From contig NZ_FQVK01000009.1 of assembly GCF_900129345.1 (NCBI RefSeq), forward strand, positions 1 to 64,000: 64,000 nucleotides of DNA. Reading direction: 5' to 3'. Every line of letters starts with the position of its first letter. Positions within the stretch are counted from its first letter, which is position 1. The position numbers and the translations under genes are program-made. Source of the stretch: Ruegeria intermedia. Lineage in GTDB: Bacteria > Pseudomonadota > Alphaproteobacteria > Rhodobacterales > Rhodobacteraceae. Positions 26,161-35,753 of this stretch are shown here, piece by piece. The notes below the pieces were generated by a model, which searched no databases, was not told the origin of the DNA, and was given only the letters and a program-made list of their open reading frames with translations.

Positions 26161-26979
26161 TCAGACCATCGCAAAGATGCGCGCCGGGCCGCCCGACCCG
26201 CCACGATGGGCCGGCGCGCCGACAACCAGCGTCGCTCCGCTGGCGGGCACCTTGTCGAGATTGGCCAGGTTCTCGATGCCGTAGCGGTTGGTGGGCAGCC
26301 ACGCGTAATGCGTCACGAAATCGGCCGATGGGCCGTGATCCAACGACAGCGTGTCGACGGCCAGCGCAACCGCGCCGGTTCCTTCGATCAACATCTGCGC
26401 CGCTTCGACGTGGAAGCCGGGGAAATGCATCTTGCCGTCGCCGTCGGCGTTGCGGAATTCGGGAGTCGCGGTTTTGGCGGCCCATCCCGAATGCATGGCG
26501 ACGCAGGCGCCATCGGGAATGTCGCCATTTGCGGCGATCCACGCCTTCAGGTCATCGGGCGTGACCTGCGCATCCGGGTCCTCGGCCGCGCGGGCGGCAA
26601 TGTCCACCACGCACAGAGGGCAGACGAGGTTCGACACCGGAATTTCGTCCACCGACTGTCCATCCGCCGAGAAATGCAGCGGGGCATCGACATGCGTGCC
26701 GGTGTGTTCGTTGACGGCCAGGTTGAACAGGTTGAAGCCATGTTCCTTGAAATTGAAGGCCTGGGTCGCCTCGATCCCCGGCTGGCCGAAATAGGTGGGG
26801 AAGTCGGCATCGTAGACATGGGTCATGTCCAGCACCTCGCCATGGCCTGCGGCCAGCGCTGGGGGTGCTGCCACCGTTCCAAGCGCCGTGCCTGCCGCCA
26901 TCGCCGCGCCAGCCTTGAAAAAGGAACGGCGGGACAGCATCCGGTCTTTCACCGCGTTCATTACGCAAACGTCACACAT
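26161..26979 (-). CDS. Tat-exported cyclase family protein (kynurenine formamidase-like fold)
   Basis: 272-residue metal-dependent hydrolase of the cyclase family with the metal motif EHTGTHVDAPLHF (about residues 90-102). The N-terminus has a twin-arginine signal (SRRSFFKAGAAMAAGTALG, about 16-34), so the mature enzyme should be periplasmic. An unusual Cys pair (MCDVCV) precedes the Tat motif. A CAGGGAG SD supports the start at 26979. Related enzymes open amide or lactone rings; the substrate here is unknown. Confidence 0.82.
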   Translation of the reverse strand: MCDVCVMNAVKDRMLSRRSFFKAGAAMAAGTALGTVAAPPALAAGHGEVLDMTHVYDADFPTYFGQPGIEATQAFNFKEHGFNLFNLAVNEHTGTHVDAPLHFSADGQSVDEIPVSNLVCPLCVVDIAARAAEDPDAQVTPDDLKAWIAANGDIPDGACVAMHSGWAAKTATPEFRNADGDGKMHFPGFHVEAAQMLIEGTGAVALAVDTLSLDHGPSADFVTHYAWLPTNRYGIENLANLDKVPASGATLVVGAPAHRGGSGGPARIFAMV

Positions 26980-27140
26980 TTCAAAACTCCCTGTTCTGCA
27001 ATCTGTTTTCGTTCCGGGCCGAATTCATTGGCCGGGTCGGCAAAGCCTAGCACGGTTTTCCGCGATCCGGTTCACAAGTTGTTTGGGTCCTGCTGGCCGG
27101 CAACAAATGCGGCCCGGCGGCGCAGTCGGGTATAAGGGGT

Positions 27141-27164
27141 TGAACCCGCGCGCGGACGGGTTCA
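27141..27164. repeat. Inverted repeat upstream of the pim-like operon
   Basis: TGAACCCG (27141-27148) and CGGGTTCA (27157-27164) are perfect 8-base arms around an 8-base spacer, six bases before the operator cluster. It could form a stem or be a second regulator site. There is no T tract. Confidence 0.4.
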
Positions 27165-27169
27165 ATCTG

Positions 27170-27200
27170 TTGCGGAATATTGTTCCGCAATGCGGAACAA
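27170..27200. promoter_or_regulatory. Overlapping palindromic operator (IclR-like)
   Basis: TTGTTCCGCA (27180-27189) and TGCGGAACAA (27191-27200) are perfect 10-base arms with a one-base centre. A third half-site, TTGCGGAA (27170-27177), pairs with TTCCGCAA (27183-27190). The TTCCGCAATGCGGAA core resembles IclR-family operators. It lies 31 bases before the pimF-like start. No IclR gene is in the window, so the regulator would be encoded elsewhere. Confidence 0.6.
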
Positions 27201-27230
27201 GCTGGGGTTGGCAAGAGGAGACCAAGTCTG

Positions 27231-29327
27231 ATGTCCGAGGCGGTGGAATACGAACGGATTGGCGATATCGCGGTGCTGGCGGCGAACAACCCGCCGGTCA
27301 ATGCGCTGGGCGTGGATGTGCGTCGGGGCCTGCTGGCCGGGATCGAACGGGCCGAGGCCGAGGGCGCCAAGGCGGTGCTGATCTACGGTAAGGGCCGGAC
27401 CTATTTCGCGGGGGCCGACATCCGCGAGTTCGGCAAACCCCCGCAGGAACCGTGGCTGCCGGGCCTGTGCGACCGGATCGAGGCCTCGCCCCTGCTGGTG
27501 GTTTCGGCGTTGCATGGCACGGCGCTGGGCGGCGGGCTCGAGGTTGCGCTGTCCAGCCACTACCGCATCGCGGTTCCCTCGGCCAAGGTCGGCCTGCCCG
27601 AGGTCAATCTGGGCATCCTGCCCGGTGCCGGGGGTACCCAGCGTCTGCCGCGCGTGGCCGGGGTCGAGGCCGCGCTGGACATGATCACCACCGGCCGCCA
27701 TGTCCGCGCCGACGAGGCGCTGAAGCTGGGCGTGATCGACAAGGTGCAGGATGGTGACCCGCGCGAGATCGGGCTGGCCTATGCGCAGGAGTTGCTCGAC
27801 TCGGGCGCGCCCCGCCGCGCGGTCGGAGAGATGCCCGCGCCGGACCCCGTCGATTTCGATGCGGTCTACGAGGCCGTTCTGAAGAAGGGCCGCGGCCAGC
27901 TGTCCCCCGCCGTTGCCGTGCGCGCCGTGCAAGCCGCCTGCGAGGCGCCCAGCTTTGCCGAGGGCATGGCGCGCGAGCGGGAACTGTTCATGCAGTTGAT
28001 GGAATCGGATCAGCGCAAGGGCCTGATCCACGCCTTCTTTGCCGAACGCGCCGTGGGCAAGCTGCCCGAACTGAAAGGGGTCGAGCCGCGCCCGGTGCAT
28101 CAGATCGGGGTCATCGGCGGCGGCACGATGGGCGCGGGGATCGCCACCGCCGCCTTGTTGGCAGGTCTGCCCGTGACCTTGCTGGAGATGACGCAGGAGG
28201 CCGCCCATGCCGCCAAGGACCGGATCGCCGGAAACCTGGCCGGGGCCCTGAAGCGCGGCAAGATCAGCCAGCAGCAGCACGACGCGATCCTGTCGGACCA
28301 GCTGCAGCTTGCCACCGGCTATGACGCGCTGAGCGCCGTCGATCTGGTGATCGAGGCCGTGTTCGAGGATATGGACGTCAAGAAACAGGTTTTTGCCCAG
28401 CTGGATGCGGTCTGCAAACCGGGGGCGGTTCTGGCGACCAACACCTCGTATCTGGACGTCAACGAGATCGCCGCCGCCACCAAGCGCCCGCAGGACGTGA
28501 TCGGGCTGCATTTCTTCTCGCCCGCCCATGTGATGAAGCTGCTCGAGATCGTGGTGGCCGACAAGACCGCGCCCGAGGTGGTCGCCACCGGCTTTGCGCT
28601 GGGGCATCGGCTGAAGAAGGTCTCGGTGCGGGCGGGGGTGTGCGACGGGTTCATCGGCAACCGGATCCTCAGCACCTATCGCACCTGCGCCGACCACATG
28701 GTTCTGGACGGGGCAAGCCCGTTCCAGATCGACAAGGCGCTGACCGATTTCGGCTTTGCCATGGGGCCGTTCGCCGTGTCCGATCTGGCCGGGTTGGATA
28801 TCGGCTGGGCGGTGCGCAAACGCAAACGCGCCGAGGGGCTGGACCCGCGCGCCCGCGACAGCAGCTATGCCGACAAACTGTGCGAGGCCGGGCATTTCGG
28901 GCAGAAGACCGGCAAGGGCTTCTATGTCTATGAAAAAGGCAAGCGCGGCGGCACGCCGAACCCCGAGGTTCTGGACCTGATCGCGGCCGACCGCGCGGCG
29001 CAGGGCATCACCCCGCGCACGTTCACGGATGACGAGATCGTGCGGCGATATATGGTCTCGATGGTCAATGAGGCCGCCAAGGTGGTGGGCGAGGGCATCG
29101 CCCGCCGCCCCTTGGACGTGGATGTGGTGCTGCTCTATGGCTATGGGTTCCCGCGCTATCGCGGCGGGCCGCTGAAATGGGCCGATCTGCAGGGCCTGCC
29201 GGGTATTCTGGACGACATCCGCGCCTGGTCGGCCGAGGATGACTATTTCTGGCAACCCGCGCCGCTGCTGGAAAAACTGGTGGCCGAGGGCCGCAGCTTT
29301 GACGATCTGAACAAGGACGCCGAGTGA
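27231..29327 (+). CDS. Enoyl-CoA hydratase / 3-hydroxyacyl-CoA dehydrogenase fusion (PimF/FadJ-like)
   Basis: 698-residue bifunctional beta-oxidation enzyme. An N-terminal crotonase domain (about 1-185) has [13 protein letters not shown] and [11 protein letters not shown] 3-hydroxyacyl-CoA dehydrogenase follows, with NAD motif [12 protein letters not shown] (about 290), [11 protein letters not shown] and [11 protein letters not shown], and then two C-terminal dehydrogenase domains. ATG 27231 has a GAGGAG SD; the 17 codons upstream overlap the operator. First gene of a six-gene operon matching the pim set (dicarboxylate degradation). It overlaps the thiolase by ATGA. It might also cover the hydratase and dehydrogenase steps missing from the paa cluster. 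Confidence 0.9.
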   Translation: MSEAVEYERIGDIAVLAANNPPVNALGVDVRRGLLAGIERAEAEGAKAVLIYGKGRTYFAGADIREFGKPPQEPWLPGLCDRIEASPLLVVSALHGTALGGGLEVALSSHYRIAVPSAKVGLPEVNLGILPGAGGTQRLPRVAGVEAALDMITTGRHVRADEALKLGVIDKVQDGDPREIGLAYAQELLDSGAPRRAVGEMPAPDPVDFDAVYEAVLKKGRGQLSPAVAVRAVQAACEAPSFAEGMARERELFMQLMESDQRKGLIHAFFAERAVGKLPELKGVEPRPVHQIGVIGGGTMGAGIATAALLAGLPVTLLEMTQEAAHAAKDRIAGNLAGALKRGKISQQQHDAILSDQLQLATGYDALSAVDLVIEAVFEDMDVKKQVFAQLDAVCKPGAVLATNTSYLDVNEIAAATKRPQDVIGLHFFSPAHVMKLLEIVVADKTAPEVVATGFALGHRLKKVSVRAGVCDGFIGNRILSTYRTCADHMVLDGASPFQIDKALTDFGFAMGPFAVSDLAGLDIGWAVRKRKRAEGLDPRARDSSYADKLCEAGHFGQKTGKGFYVYEKGKRGGTPNPEVLDLIAADRAAQGITPRTFTDDEIVRRYMVSMVNEAAKVVGEGIARRPLDVDVVLLYGYGFPRYRGGPLKWADLQGLPGILDDIRAWSAEDDYFWQPAPLLEKLVAEGRSFDDLNKDAE

Positions 29328-30502
29328 TGAAACAAGCCGTAATCGTATGCGCCGCGCGCACCGGGCCGGCCAAGTCGTTCCGGGGCTCATTCAACATGAC
29401 CCACGGCGCCACGATGGGCGGCCACGCGGTTCAGGCCGCGGTCGAACGCTCGGGGCTGGATGGAGCCGAGATCGAGGATTGCATCATCGGTTGCGGTTTC
29501 CCCGAAGGCGAGACCGGCGGCAACATCGCCCGCCAGATCGCCATCCGGGCCGGGCTGCCGGTCAGCGTTTCGGGCATGACCGTGAACCGGTTCTGCTCGT
29601 CGGGGCTGCAGACCGTGGCGCTGGCGGCGCAGGCCATCACCGAGGGCGGCGCGGGTCCCATCGTGGCCGGCGGTGTCGAGAGCATCTCGCTGGTTCAGCC
29701 GAAGACCCGCCCTGTGCCCGAGGCGTGGATTCAGGAGCACAAGCCGGCGATCTACATGACGATGATCGAGACCGCCGACATCGTGGCCGAGCGCTATGGC
29801 ATCAGCCGCGAAGAACAGGACGCCTATGGTCTGCGGTCGCAACAGCGCATCGCGGCGGCGCAGGCGGCGGGCAAGTTCGACGACGAGATCGTGCCGATGC
29901 AGACCGCCATGGCGGTCAAGGACAAAGAGACCGGCGAGGTCTCGCACCGGCAGGTCACCGTGGACCGGGATGAATGCAACCGGCCGAACACGACCCTGGA
30001 AGGGCTGGCCTCACTCGAGCCGGTGCGCGGCCCCGGAAACTACATCACTGCCGGAAATGCCAGCCAGCTGTCGGACGGCGCAGCCGCGGTGGTCGTGATG
30101 GACAGCGCCGAGGCCGAGCGTCGGGGGCTGGAGCCCATGGGCGCGTTCAAGGGGTTCTGCGTGGCGGGGTGCGAGCCCGACGAGATGGGCATCGGCCCGG
30201 TCTTTGCGGTGCCGCGCCTGCTGGAACGGCATGGTCTGAGCGTCGAGGACATCGATCTGTGGGAGTTGAACGAGGCCTTCGCCTCGCAAGCGCTGTACTG
30301 CCGCAACCGTCTGGGGATCGATGACGAGAAATGCAACGTGAACGGCGGCTCGATCGCCATCGGGCATCCGTTCGGCATGACCGGCGCGCGGATGGTCGGC
30401 CATCTGCTGCGCGAAGGGCGTCGGCGTGGGGCCAAGCTGGGTGTTGTGACCATGTGCATCGGCGGCGGAATGGGCGCGGCCAGTCTGTTCGAGATCTATT
30501 GA
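29324..30502 (+). CDS. Acetyl-CoA C-acyltransferase (PimB-like thiolase)
   Basis: 392-residue thiolase with nucleophile C90 in [20 protein letters not shown], the His motif [10 protein letters not shown] and the C-terminal Cys in [11 protein letters not shown]. Catalyses the last, thiolytic step of beta-oxidation. It is translationally coupled to the upstream fusion enzyme (ATGA) and followed by about 100 bases containing a strong hairpin. The specificity, probably a medium or dicarboxylic acyl-CoA, is inferred from the operon. Confidence 0.9.
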   Translation: MMKQAVIVCAARTGPAKSFRGSFNMTHGATMGGHAVQAAVERSGLDGAEIEDCIIGCGFPEGETGGNIARQIAIRAGLPVSVSGMTVNRFCSSGLQTVALAAQAITEGGAGPIVAGGVESISLVQPKTRPVPEAWIQEHKPAIYMTMIETADIVAERYGISREEQDAYGLRSQQRIAAAQAAGKFDDEIVPMQTAMAVKDKETGEVSHRQVTVDRDECNRPNTTLEGLASLEPVRGPGNYITAGNASQLSDGAAAVVVMDSAEAERRGLEPMGAFKGFCVAGCEPDEMGIGPVFAVPRLLERHGLSVEDIDLWELNEAFASQALYCRNRLGIDDEKCNVNGGSIAIGHPFGMTGARMVGHLLREGRRRGAKLGVVTMCIGGGMGAASLFEIY

Positions 30503-30510
30503 AGAAAGGG

Positions 30511-30545
30511 GCGCCGGGCCAGCCCATCGAGGGCCGGCCCGGCGC
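30511..30545 (+). terminator. GC-rich hairpin between thiolase and acyl-CoA dehydrogenase genes
   Basis: GCGCCGGGCC (30511-30520) and GGCCCGGCGC (30536-30545) are perfect 10-base arms around a 15-base loop, nine bases after the thiolase stop. There is no T tract, so mRNA processing or partial attenuation within the operon is more likely than full termination. Confidence 0.5.
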
Positions 30546-30604
30546 AGCCCGGCCCGTGGGGCCGAGCAGGCAAGGTTCCGATCGCGTCGAGGAGGAGGGT
30601 GGCT

Positions 30605-31795
30605 GTGGACTTGAGTTATACGGACGAGGAGAAGGCCTTTCGCGACGAGGTTCGCGGTTTTCTGGCCGAGAAACTGCCCAAGGAGATCTCGGACAAGATC
30701 CGGGCTGGCCGGAACATCGGCAAGGATGGGTATGAGTGGTGGCACGCCACGCTGAACGCGCGCGGCTGGTTGAATTTCAACTGGCCGAAGGAGTTTGGCG
30801 GCGCCGAGTGGAACGCGATTCAGCGCCATATCTTCGAGGAGGAATGCGCCGCCGCCTATGCACCGCGTATCGTGCCGTTTGGCCTGTCGATGCTGGGGCC
30901 GGTGCTGCAGAAATTCGGCTCGAAGGCGCAGCAGGATTATTTCCTGCCGCGCATCTTGAATGGTGAACATTGGTGGTGCCAGGGCTATTCCGAGCCGGGT
31001 GCCGGGTCGGACCTGGCCTCGCTGAAGACCCGCGCGGTGCGGGACGGCGACCACTATGTCGTCAATGGCCAGAAGACCTGGACCACGCTGGCGCAATACG
31101 CCAACTGGATCTTCTGCCTGGTACGCACCGACCCCGAGGCAAAGGCGCAGGAGGGGATCTCGTTCCTGCTGATCGACATGAACACGCCAGGGATCGAGGT
31201 GCGCCCCATCGTCCTGCTGGACGGAACGCCCGAGGTCAACGAGGTGTTCTTTGACGATGTGCGTGTCCCGGTCGAAAACCTGGTGGGCGAAGAGAACAAG
31301 GGCTGGACCTATGCCAAGTATCTGCTGACGCATGAACGCACCAACATTGCCGGTGTCGGCTTCAGCCAAGCGGGGCTGGACATGGTCAAACGGATTGCCC
31401 GGATCGAAACCGCAAATGGCCGCCCCCTGATCGAGAACCCGCATTTCGCCGCTCGGCTGGCGCGGGTCGAGATCGACCTGATGGCCATGGCCACCACCAA
31501 CATGCGCATCATCAGCAAGGCTGCGGCCGGACAGGCACCGGGGGTCGAAAGCTCGATGCTGAAGGTCAAGGGCACGATCATCCGGCAGGAGATCAACGAC
31601 CTGGCCCGCCGCGCGGTGGGGCCTTATGCGATGCCTTTCGCCTCCGAGGCGGTGGCGGGCGACAACGACCCGATCGGGCCGGACTATGCCGCGCCGGTCG
31701 CCGCCCAGTATTTCAACAACCGGAAACTGTCGATCTTCGGCGGGTCGAACGAGATCCAACGCGGGATCATCGCCAAGGTCAAGATGGGGGGCTGA
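30605..31795 (+). CDS. Acyl-CoA dehydrogenase (PimC-like large subunit)
   Basis: 396-residue acyl-CoA dehydrogenase beginning at GTG (MDLSYTDEEKAFRDEVRGFL) with GGAGGAGG seven bases upstream. An in-frame GTG at 30599 is possible but sits too close to the SD. FAD/substrate motifs CQGYSEPGAGSDL and the C-terminal FGGSNEIQRGIIAK are present. Pairing with a second, divergent acyl-CoA dehydrogenase gene directly downstream matches pimeloyl-CoA dehydrogenase large and small subunits (pimC/pimD). Electrons would go to ETF. The subunit pairing is inferred from order and size. Confidence 0.87.
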   Translation: MDLSYTDEEKAFRDEVRGFLAEKLPKEISDKIRAGRNIGKDGYEWWHATLNARGWLNFNWPKEFGGAEWNAIQRHIFEEECAAAYAPRIVPFGLSMLGPVLQKFGSKAQQDYFLPRILNGEHWWCQGYSEPGAGSDLASLKTRAVRDGDHYVVNGQKTWTTLAQYANWIFCLVRTDPEAKAQEGISFLLIDMNTPGIEVRPIVLLDGTPEVNEVFFDDVRVPVENLVGEENKGWTYAKYLLTHERTNIAGVGFSQAGLDMVKRIARIETANGRPLIENPHFAARLARVEIDLMAMATTNMRIISKAAAGQAPGVESSMLKVKGTIIRQEINDLARRAVGPYAMPFASEAVAGDNDPIGPDYAAPVAAQYFNNRKLSIFGGSNEIQRGIIAKVKMGG

Positions 31796-31796
31796 G

Positions 31797-32924
31797 ATGG
31801 ATTTCAACCTGACCGAAGAACGGCAGATGCTGCAGGACACGCTGCGGCGCTATCTGGCCGACCGATATACGACTCCGGTGCGCAACGACATTCTGGCCAG
31901 CGCGGCGGGGTTCAGCGCCGACATCTGGCGCGAACTGGCCGATCTGGGCGTTCTGGGCGCGTTGTTCGACGAAGCGGATGGCGGGTTCGGCGGGGCGGGC
32001 TTTGACATCGCCACCGTGTTCGAGGAACTGGGCCGGGCCGGGGTGGTCGAGCCGGTTCTGGACAGCTGCATTCTGGGCGGTCGGCTGATCGCGCAGGTGG
32101 GCAGCCCCGATCAACGGACCCTGCTGGATCAGGTGATCTCGGGCGCGCTGCATCTGGCGCTGGCGCATGGTGAGCCTGCCAGCCGGTATGACCTGAGCCG
32201 GGTCGAGACCACCGTGCGGACCGACGGTACGGACCTGATCCTGAACGGGCGCAAGGCCGTGGTCGTGAATGCCGAGGCCGCCGGGCATCTGATCATATCC
32301 GCGCGTGAAACCGGCGGGCCGTTCGATCTGGACGGTATTTCGCTGTTTCTGGTGCCTGCTGGCACACCGGGTCTGGGCTTGCGCGGGTATCCGATGCTGG
32401 CCGGGGGCCGCGCGGCCGAGGTCACTCTGGACGAAGTGCGCCTGCCGGAAGCCGCGCGTCTGGGCGCCGCGGGGCAGGGGTTCGAGCCGCTGATGAACGT
32501 TGTGGCCGCAGCCAATGTCGCGCTGGTCGCCGAGGTTCTGGGCGCGATGGAAAGCGCGGTGGAACTGACGCGGCAATACCTGATGACGCGCAAGCAGTTC
32601 GGCCGCCCGATCGGGACCTTTCAGGCCCTGCAGCACCGGTTCGCGGACATGTTGATCGAGCTGGAACAGGCGCGCTCGGCGGTGATCAACGCGGCCGGTC
32701 ACCTTGAAGCACCCGATCGCGACCGGCAGATCGCCGCGGCCCGCAACCTGGTGTCGCGGGTGGGCCGGTTGGTGGCCGAGGAAACGATCCAGATGCATGG
32801 CGGCATCGCCTTGACGCAGGAATATGAGCTGGCGCATATTGCCAAGCGGATCGTCATGTCGGATCACAGGTTCGGCGACGCGGATCATCATTTGGAGCGG
32901 TTCATTGCACTCGGCGCGGCCTGA
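31797..32924 (+). CDS. Acyl-CoA dehydrogenase (PimD-like small subunit)
   Basis: 375-residue acyl-CoA dehydrogenase-family protein starting MDFNLTEERQMLQDTLRRYL, one base after the upstream dehydrogenase stop. It ends in the family stretch MHGGIALTQEYELAHIAKR. Less conserved than its neighbour, as expected for the second subunit of a heteromeric dehydrogenase. The longer frame upstream is shadow of the previous gene. It overlaps the thioesterase gene by 20 bases. Confidence 0.86.
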   Translation: MDFNLTEERQMLQDTLRRYLADRYTTPVRNDILASAAGFSADIWRELADLGVLGALFDEADGGFGGAGFDIATVFEELGRAGVVEPVLDSCILGGRLIAQVGSPDQRTLLDQVISGALHLALAHGEPASRYDLSRVETTVRTDGTDLILNGRKAVVVNAEAAGHLIISARETGGPFDLDGISLFLVPAGTPGLGLRGYPMLAGGRAAEVTLDEVRLPEAARLGAAGQGFEPLMNVVAAANVALVAEVLGAMESAVELTRQYLMTRKQFGRPIGTFQALQHRFADMLIELEQARSAVINAAGHLEAPDRDRQIAAARNLVSRVGRLVAEETIQMHGGIALTQEYELAHIAKRIVMSDHRFGDADHHLERFIALGAA

Positions 32925-33324
32925 AGGCGACCCAAAGGTCCGGCGGTCGGGCTGTCAGAACGCGATCGGGTTCGAGGTGGATCTGTCCGACTCCGACGGC
33001 CATGCCCGGTGCCATTTGACCATCCGGGCGGATCACCTGAACAGCCAGGGCATCCTGCATGGCGGCATCATCGCCATGCTGCTGGACGTGGCTTGCGGCA
33101 ACACCGCCTCGGCCTGGTTCGACCGGGACGAACATCCGCTGGTTCTGACCCTGTCACTGAACACAAGCTATGTGGCGGCGGTGCGTCAGGGGCGCGTGAC
33201 GGCCACGGGGCGCGCAACGGGTGGCGGGCGCACGCTGGCCTATGTGACCGGAGAGTTGCACGGCGACGACGGAACCCTGATCGCAACGGCGGCGGGGGTG
33301 TTCAAGCGCACCACGAAACGCTGA
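32905..33324 (+). CDS. PaaI-family hotdog thioesterase
   Basis: 139-residue hotdog protein with the thioesterase motif HLNSQGILHGGIIAMLLDVACG. The reading frame has no ATG in a sensible place. TTG 32905 has a GGAG SD seven bases upstream (32894-32897), inside the dehydrogenase gene, giving a 20-base overlap. It probably releases CoA from stalled intermediates of the operon's beta-oxidation route. The start is less sure than the product. Confidence 0.8.
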   Translation: MHSARPEGDPKVRRSGCQNAIGFEVDLSDSDGHARCHLTIRADHLNSQGILHGGIIAMLLDVACGNTASAWFDRDEHPLVLTLSLNTSYVAAVRQGRVTATGRATGGGRTLAYVTGELHGDDGTLIATAAGVFKRTTKR

Positions 33325-33363
33325 GCGAAAAACGGGTTCCGGCGCAGGGGAGGGCGAAGGGAC

Positions 33364-34854
33364 ATGAACAAATGGCACGACTATCCGGATGCCCAGATCC
33401 GGACCCGCCCGCGGGCCCGCGCCTTTGCCGACGGGTTCGGCGCTGATTGGAGCTTTGCCGACCTCGACCGCGCGATTTCCGAGCTGTCGGATATCCTGCT
33501 GGCCTCGGGGGTGCGCCCCTGCGATCGGGTCATGCTGGTGCTCGAGAATTGCTGTACGGCGGTGGCCGCGCTGTTTGCCTGTTCCCGGATTGGCGCTTGC
33601 GTGGTGCCTGTGAACGCCCGCCAGACCGCGGCTGAGTTGGCGCGCATCGTGGATCACGTCACCCCGGCGGTGATCCTGTTCACATCGGCCGCGTCGCCGG
33701 AAGCGCGCGACCATGCGCAAACTGCCAGGGCCCGGCCTGTTTCCGGGGCCTTCGGGCAGATGCATCTGGCCGCGCCGTACCCGAGCGCGCCCGACCCCGA
33801 TCTGGCGGATGTCGCGGCGATGCTGTTCACCACCGGCACGACCGGAACGCCCAAGGGCGTGATGCTGACCCACGAAAACCTGCGGTTCGGCGGGCTGACC
33901 TCGGCGAATTTCCGGGGGTTGACGCAGGATGACGTGGTCTATGGCGTGCTGCCGATTTCGCACATCTTCGGACTGGCCTCGATCGTCACCGGATCGGCTC
34001 TGGCCGGGGCCTTCGTCCAGTTGGATGCCCGGTTCGCGGCGGACCGCGCCTTTGCCGCGTTGAATGCGGGCGTCACGGTGTTTTCGGGTGTGCCGCAGAT
34101 GCATGCGCTGCTGATGCAATATGCCAAGGAACAGGGGTTGGAGCGGTTGCCTTCGGGCGCCCTGCGCTACACCTCGTCCGGGGCCGCCCCGCTGGATCCG
34201 GCGTGGAAACGCAAGGCCGAGGCGTTTTATGGCGTCGCGCTGCAGAATGGCTATGGCATGACCGAAAGCACGGCGGGGATCTGCGCCTCGCACAACCGGA
34301 TCGGGGATCCGGATATCTCGGTCGGCCCGCCCTTGCCGGGGGTCGATTTGCGCATTGACGAAACCATACCCGGCGGCGGAGGTGGCGTGGGCGAAATCCT
34401 GACGCGCGGCCCGCATGTGATGAAAGGGTACTATCGCAATGCGGAAGAAACGGGCCGGGTGCTGGCCCAGGGATGGCTGCGCACGGGTGACCTCGGCCGC
34501 CTCGACGCGAAGGGCAATCTGCACGTCGTCGGCCGCGCCAAGGAACTGATCATTCACGGTGGCTTCAACGTCTATCCGCCCGAGGTCGAGGCCGCGCTGA
34601 ACGACCATCCGCAGGTGATCCAGTCTGCGGTGGTCGGGCACCGGGTGGGCGGCGACGAACAGGTGCTGGCCTTTGTTCAGGTGGCAGAAACCGGCGCTGT
34701 TTCCGAGGCAGAGTTGGCGGAGTTCGTGGCGGAACGTCTTGCGGGTTACAAACGGCCCAGCCGGATCGTGCTGGTCACGTCACTGCCGGCCGCGCCCACG
34801 GGCAAGATTCTAAAACACAGGCTGCTGACGCATTTCGCGGATCAACTGGCCTAG
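33364..34854 (+). CDS. Acyl-CoA ligase, AMP-forming (PimA-like)
   Basis: 496-residue ANL-superfamily ligase. P-loop FTTGTTGTPKGVML lies at about 157-170, NGYGMTES in the middle, GWLRTGDLGRLD and the hinge GRAKELIIHGGFNVYPPEVE later, and the C-terminal catalytic Lys in PTGKILKH. It would activate the operon's acid substrate (pimelate or a related mono- or dicarboxylate) to the CoA ester. Last gene of the pim-like operon, ending before a strong hairpin. Confidence 0.88.
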   Translation: MNKWHDYPDAQIRTRPRARAFADGFGADWSFADLDRAISELSDILLASGVRPCDRVMLVLENCCTAVAALFACSRIGACVVPVNARQTAAELARIVDHVTPAVILFTSAASPEARDHAQTARARPVSGAFGQMHLAAPYPSAPDPDLADVAAMLFTTGTTGTPKGVMLTHENLRFGGLTSANFRGLTQDDVVYGVLPISHIFGLASIVTGSALAGAFVQLDARFAADRAFAALNAGVTVFSGVPQMHALLMQYAKEQGLERLPSGALRYTSSGAAPLDPAWKRKAEAFYGVALQNGYGMTESTAGICASHNRIGDPDISVGPPLPGVDLRIDETIPGGGGGVGEILTRGPHVMKGYYRNAEETGRVLAQGWLRTGDLGRLDAKGNLHVVGRAKELIIHGGFNVYPPEVEAALNDHPQVIQSAVVGHRVGGDEQVLAFVQVAETGAVSEAELAEFVAERLAGYKRPSRIVLVTSLPAAPTGKILKHRLLTHFADQLA

Positions 34855-34864
34855 GGGCAGGGCC

Positions 34865-35002
34865 GGCAAAACGCTCCCGCGCCCGCGCGACATCGGCTGC
34901 GCCGATCCCGCTTGCGGCCTTGGGCCCGGCATCGCGCCATGCGCGATGCCGGGCCCAACAGGAGGAGACGTTTTGCCAAAAACGTCGACGACTGGCGGGA
35001 GC
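34865..35002. terminator. Nested inverted repeats with an 18-bp hairpin between convergent genes
   Basis: Core stem: an 18-base arm at 34920-34937 (starting TTGGGCCC) pairs perfectly with 34941-34958 around CAT. Outer arms GGCAAAACG (34865-34873) and CGTTTTGCC (34969-34977) flank it, and GCTCCCGC (34873-34880) matches GCGGGAGC (34995-35002). A small ATCGGC-TGC-GCCGAT stem lies at 34892-34906. It sits between convergent ligase and rpe genes, so a bidirectional terminator is likely. The layering resembles a palindromic repeat element. Confidence 0.6.
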
Positions 35003-35007
35003 CTCCG

Positions 35008-35697
35008 TCAGACCGCGTGGCCTTCGGCCGCGGCGCGAATGGCGCGGATGTTCTGGCCATAGACGTCCGGGTTTGAAACCGACCCGCCCTTGAAGACTGC
35101 GGAACCGGCAACAAGAACGTCGGCACCGGCCGCTGCGACCAGCGGGGCGGTCGCGGGGTCGACCCCCCCGTCGATTTCGATATGCACCGGGCGGTCGCCG
35201 ATCATCTCGCGCAGGCGGCGGACCTTCGCGGTCATGTCGATGAATTTCTGCCCGCCAAAGCCGGGGTTCACCGTCATCACGCAGACCAGATCGGCCAGAT
35301 CCAGCAGGTGCTCGACCGCTTCGGCCGGAGTGCCCGGGTTCAGCGCCACGCCTGCCTTCATGCCCGCCGCACGGATGGCCTGCAACGTGCGGTGCGTGTG
35401 GGGGCCGGCCTCGACATGGGCCGTCAGATAGTCCGCGCCGGCATCGGCATAGGCCTGGATGTAGGGATCGACCGGCGTGATCATCAGGTGCACATCCATC
35501 ACCGTCTTGACATGTGGGCGGAAGGCTTTGACTGCCGGTGGGCCGAAGGTGAGGTTCGGTACGAAATGCCCGTCCATCACGTCAACATGGACCCAGTCGG
35601 CGCCCTGGGCCTCGATAGCTTGGATTTCCTGTCCGAAATTGGCGAAATCGGCGGACAGGATCGACGGTGCGATCTTGATCTTGCGGTCAAAGCTCAT
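35008..35697 (-). CDS. rpe: Ribulose-phosphate 3-epimerase
   Basis: Interconverts ribulose 5-phosphate and xylulose 5-phosphate in the cytosol (pentose phosphate pathway / Calvin cycle). The 229-residue TIM barrel has the family motifs [38 protein letters not shown] and IDGGV. ATG 35697 is chosen; the 30 extra upstream codons lack homology. A housekeeping gene unrelated to its neighbours, divergent from phnC. Confidence 0.95.
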   Translation of the reverse strand: MSFDRKIKIAPSILSADFANFGQEIQAIEAQGADWVHVDVMDGHFVPNLTFGPPAVKAFRPHVKTVMDVHLMITPVDPYIQAYADAGADYLTAHVEAGPHTHRTLQAIRAAGMKAGVALNPGTPAEAVEHLLDLADLVCVMTVNPGFGGQKFIDMTAKVRRLREMIGDRPVHIEIDGGVDPATAPLVAAAGADVLVAGSAVFKGGSVSNPDVYGQNIRAIRAAAEGHAV

Positions 35698-35737
35698 GGC
35701 GGCCTCATGTGACAGATCTGACGGTTCAGGTGTTGAG

Positions 35738-35753
35738 CCCGCGTATAGACGGG
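35738..35753. promoter_or_regulatory. Imperfect palindrome upstream of phnC
   Basis: CCCGCGTATAGACGGG matches its own reverse complement at 12 of 16 positions and contains TATAGAC, close to the GntR/HutC-type half-site seen at the phnF-phnG intergenic operator. It lies about 130 bases upstream of phnC in the rpe-phnC gap. A PhnF site is possible but unproven. Confidence 0.35.

Noticed and set aside
27162..29390. 742-codon minus-strand frame
   Set aside because: Antisense of the PimF-like fusion enzyme; His/Gln/Arg-rich shadow composition.
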